Both the position numbers and the translations under genes were made by a program. A DNA stretch of 64,000 nt. It comes from Algoriphagus litoralis (GTDB taxonomy: Bacteria > Bacteroidota > Bacteroidia > Cytophagales > Cyclobacteriaceae). Positions within the stretch are counted from its first letter, which is position 1, and every line of letters starts with the position of its first letter. Positions 62,215-64,000 of the stretch are shown piece by piece. The notes beneath the pieces were generated by a model, which was not told the origin of the DNA, made no database searches, and saw only the letters and a program-made list of their open reading frames with translations. The DNA lies in contig NZ_QGOL01000002.1 of the NCBI RefSeq assembly GCF_003259255.1, positions 682,001-746,000 on the forward strand. The letters run 5' to 3'.

Positions 62215-63678
62215 ATGCAAAGATTACTGTCACTGGGTATCATTTTGATGCTTTTGGCCGGAGGGGCTTGTACCCAAGAGGAAGATTCCACTCTCGTGGT
62301 TACCACTGAGGAAGTGGTATTCGTCAGTGGAGAAAAGGTCAGAGCATTGGGCAGGTTGATCACCGATCAGCCCATTTCTGCATCCGACCACGGTTTCCAA
62401 GTTTCCACAAGTGAAAATTTCGCTTCCCCCGTTATTGTTTCATTGGGCACAAAAGAAGGCCCAGGTAGGTTTATTGGAGAGGCGGATGGCCTGACCATCG
62501 ATCAGAATTACTTTGTAAGGGCCTTTGCAACTGTAGACGGGGTGGACTTACTGGGAGAGGCTGTCCAGATCAAAACGCTAACCCCGATCATTGAGTCTTA
62601 TGCACCATCTTTTGCCCGAGTCGGACAAGAAATCATAATAGAAGGCAGGAATTTCCCTGAAGGTACCCGAGTATTTTTTGGGACCCAAGAGGCTACTGTA
62701 CTTCAGAATTTTTTTGAATCGAGGCTACGGGTGAGAATTCCCGAAGCTGCTGGCGAGCCAGTCGTAAAAATCCGGGTGCAGATCCAGGATTTGACCTTGG
62801 AATTCAGTCAGCCTTTTGAATACCAATCAGGCAAGTATACCCTGCTGGGCCAGTTTCCTGGAGGGCAGCGAATCTATGAAAACGTCTTTTTTGCTAACCC
62901 AAATGGGTTTCATGTTGGTCTTGGTGTACTTCGATTGGGTGCCGGATATTTCCAGGGATTCCAGCGATTTGAACCTCAATCCGGAACTTGGACAGAAGTA
63001 AGTTTTCCTTCGGAAAGCAGGGAAGGAGCCTTTGCGACATCCAATTATTTAGGAGGTGGAGCCATCGAAATTGACCGGGATGTATTTCAATTTAGACGTG
63101 ATTTTTGGAAAATAAACGGAAGCACATTTACCAAGCTTCCTGATTTGCCGACCAATAGCTTTAATTCCTTAGCCTTTGAACTTAACGGACAATTGTATCT
63201 GGCAGGAGGATCTGGAGTCGGATCCAGAAGTATCCGGAAATACAATCCGGGTACTCAAACATGGACGACCCAGTCCACAACGCCAATTGATCTCTCGAAT
63301 AGCCTGGCGTGGTTTACCTATGCAAACAAGGCCTATTTCGTTGCTGCCGATTCTTCTATTTGGGAATATGAACCCATTAATGATTCATGGCGGGTATTTG
63401 CCTCCTATCCTGGATCTCTGGGTAATGGGTATGGTATGGCTCAAGTCATCGGAAACAAAGTGTACATCGGACTATATCGGCGGGTAGAGCAGCTTTGGGA
63501 GCTGGATTTGAGTACAGGTGCTTGGAAGGCCAAAAATTTTATCCCAGGATTGCCACAAAGCATCAATGTAGGCTATTTCACCTCAGAAGGTCAGATCTAT
63601 ATTCTGAGAGCGCCGGAAGAGTCTATTGCCGGTACACTTGCCATGGAGCTTTACAGATTTGATCCCAATGGCATTTAA
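62215..63678 (+). CDS. Surface lipoprotein with IPT and kelch-like repeats
   Basis: Exported lipoprotein of unknown function. The 487 residues start with a lipoprotein signal (LGIILMLLAGGACTQEED). An N-terminal beta domain (about 30-125) is followed by an IPT/TIG domain (IIESYAPSFARVGQEIIIEGRNF) and a six-bladed kelch-like propeller from about 225, with repeats such as NGQLYLAGGSG, YNPGTQTWTTQ, YANKAYFVA and IGNKVYIGLY. Kelch propellers usually mediate binding. Upstream codons to 62122 precede the promoter box and are rejected. The following gene may be a partner. Confidence 0.8.
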   Translation: MQRLLSLGIILMLLAGGACTQEEDSTLVVTTEEVVFVSGEKVRALGRLITDQPISASDHGFQVSTSENFASPVIVSLGTKEGPGRFIGEADGLTIDQNYFVRAFATVDGVDLLGEAVQIKTLTPIIESYAPSFARVGQEIIIEGRNFPEGTRVFFGTQEATVLQNFFESRLRVRIPEAAGEPVVKIRVQIQDLTLEFSQPFEYQSGKYTLLGQFPGGQRIYENVFFANPNGFHVGLGVLRLGAGYFQGFQRFEPQSGTWTEVSFPSESREGAFATSNYLGGGAIEIDRDVFQFRRDFWKINGSTFTKLPDLPTNSFNSLAFELNGQLYLAGGSGVGSRSIRKYNPGTQTWTTQSTTPIDLSNSLAWFTYANKAYFVAADSSIWEYEPINDSWRVFASYPGSLGNGYGMAQVIGNKVYIGLYRRVEQLWELDLSTGAWKAKNFIPGLPQSINVGYFTSEGQIYILRAPEESIAGTLAMELYRFDPNGI

Positions 63679-63803
63679 TTCCAAACCGATGAAATCCAGC
63701 TTGAGTAAAATGGCGAATAGTGGATTGGCTATCGACCTAGAGGTATCCATCGCATGGAAGTCAGGAGGATTTGAGGTGACCAACAAAATTGAACTTTAAC
63801 CAC

Positions 63804-64000
63804 ATGAAAAAAATTTTACTGCTTTTTCTCTTTTTGATGGGACAAGGAGCTTGGGCGCAGACCACTGCACCCACCAAAAGGGAAGTCATCGGTAGAGATA
63901 TCGGACAGCTCAAGGGGATTAAAATATCCGGCCGGATCATCGATGAGATTTCTGGAGAGGCATTGGTAGGCGCTACGGTTACCGTTCCGGAATTAGAGAT
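63804..64000 (+). CDS. Start of a secreted protein with carboxypeptidase-regulatory-like domain (3' end missing)
   Basis: Only 65 codons lie in the window. The product begins with a signal peptide (KKILLLFLFLMGQGAWAQ) and then shows KISGRIIDEISGEALVGATVTV, a carboxypeptidase-regulatory-like domain as found at the N-terminus of TonB-dependent receptors and related proteins in Bacteroidota. It is likely a receptor or plug protein, but the rest is unseen. It follows the kelch lipoprotein by 125 bases. Confidence 0.75.
   Translation, partial: MKKILLLFLFLMGQGAWAQTTAPTKREVIGRDIGQLKGIKISGRIIDEISGEALVGATVTVPELE

Noticed and set aside
63689-63799. A 36-codon reading frame between the kelch lipoprotein and the last gene
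   Set aside because: No ribosome or promoter signal and no recognisable domain. It could be real, but nothing in the window supports it.

Overview
The window reads as a chromosomal segment of a Bacteroidota bacterium, most probably of the order Cytophagales (an Algoriphagus- or Cyclobacterium-like genome). This is an inference from gene content and style: heme uptake through a HmuY lipoprotein and a TonB-dependent receptor, macroglobulin/TonB-plug surface proteins, a PorT-type barrel, a DUF2851 protein, HisKA_3 kinases with TPR sensors, and promoters that repeatedly match the Bacteroidota consensus TTTG-N18..21-TAnnTTTG. Coding density is high, no gap between genes reaches 300 bases, and I saw no rRNA, tRNA, CRISPR array, transposase or prophage.

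Layout. 1-3.4 kb: glycerol catabolism (glpD end, glpK, glpF), facing ddl. 4.7-9.4 kb: a secreted dipeptidyl-peptidase-IV-like protease, an MBL-rhodanese sulfur enzyme with a CRP/FNR-like site at its promoter, and an NlpC/P60 lipoprotein. 9.4-16.2 kb: a six-gene heme operon on the minus strand (hmuT, U, V, S, R, Y), starting at a promoter covered by a perfect 23-bp palindrome and ending at a UUCG-loop terminator. 16.5-18.3 kb: atpD-atpC. 18.4-19.8 kb: an AT-rich pair, a six-cysteine exported peptide and a beta-propeller lipoprotein. 20-21.6 kb: rpsU-xer-hpf, with an extended Shine-Dalgarno sequence on rpsU. 21.7-25.2 kb: an ArnT/PMT-like glycosyltransferase, a DPM1-like glycosyltransferase and a YbhN-like membrane protein, plausibly one lipid-linked sugar pathway.

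25.3-34.2 kb is mixed housekeeping: pyrF, DUF2851, a NeuD-like acetyltransferase, trhO overlapping a uridine phosphorylase, a NarL-type two-component pair, and a DNA alkylation repair HEAT protein. 34.2-39 kb carries a GxxExxY nuclease-like gene next to an inverted-repeat-bounded element, an ABC-F ATPase, a divergent peptide deformylase between two pairs of a palindromic repeat, and a threonine dehydratase. 39-49 kb: a DUF2183 phosphatase, gltX, and two tandem macroglobulin-TonB-plug proteins with no beta-barrel, followed by a PorT-like barrel. 49.3-55.9 kb: aroQ and a class V aminotransferase, a short-chain dehydrogenase with an exported flavodoxin, and two adjacent M14 peptidase paralogues, one apparently active and one with its zinc site rearranged. 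56-64 kb: a double-USP protein with a CPA2 antiporter, hemH, a CynX-like transporter, UPF0316, trmN6, an IPT/kelch-like lipoprotein, and the start of a secreted protein cut by the window end.

The best candidates for a second look are the hmuT operator-promoter, the rpsU leader, the rearranged M14 paralogue, the barrel-less plug pair, the cysteine-rich peptide with its propeller, the repeat pairs around the deformylase, and a group of genes whose -7 box ends 3-5 bases before the ATG, suggesting leaderless mRNAs.
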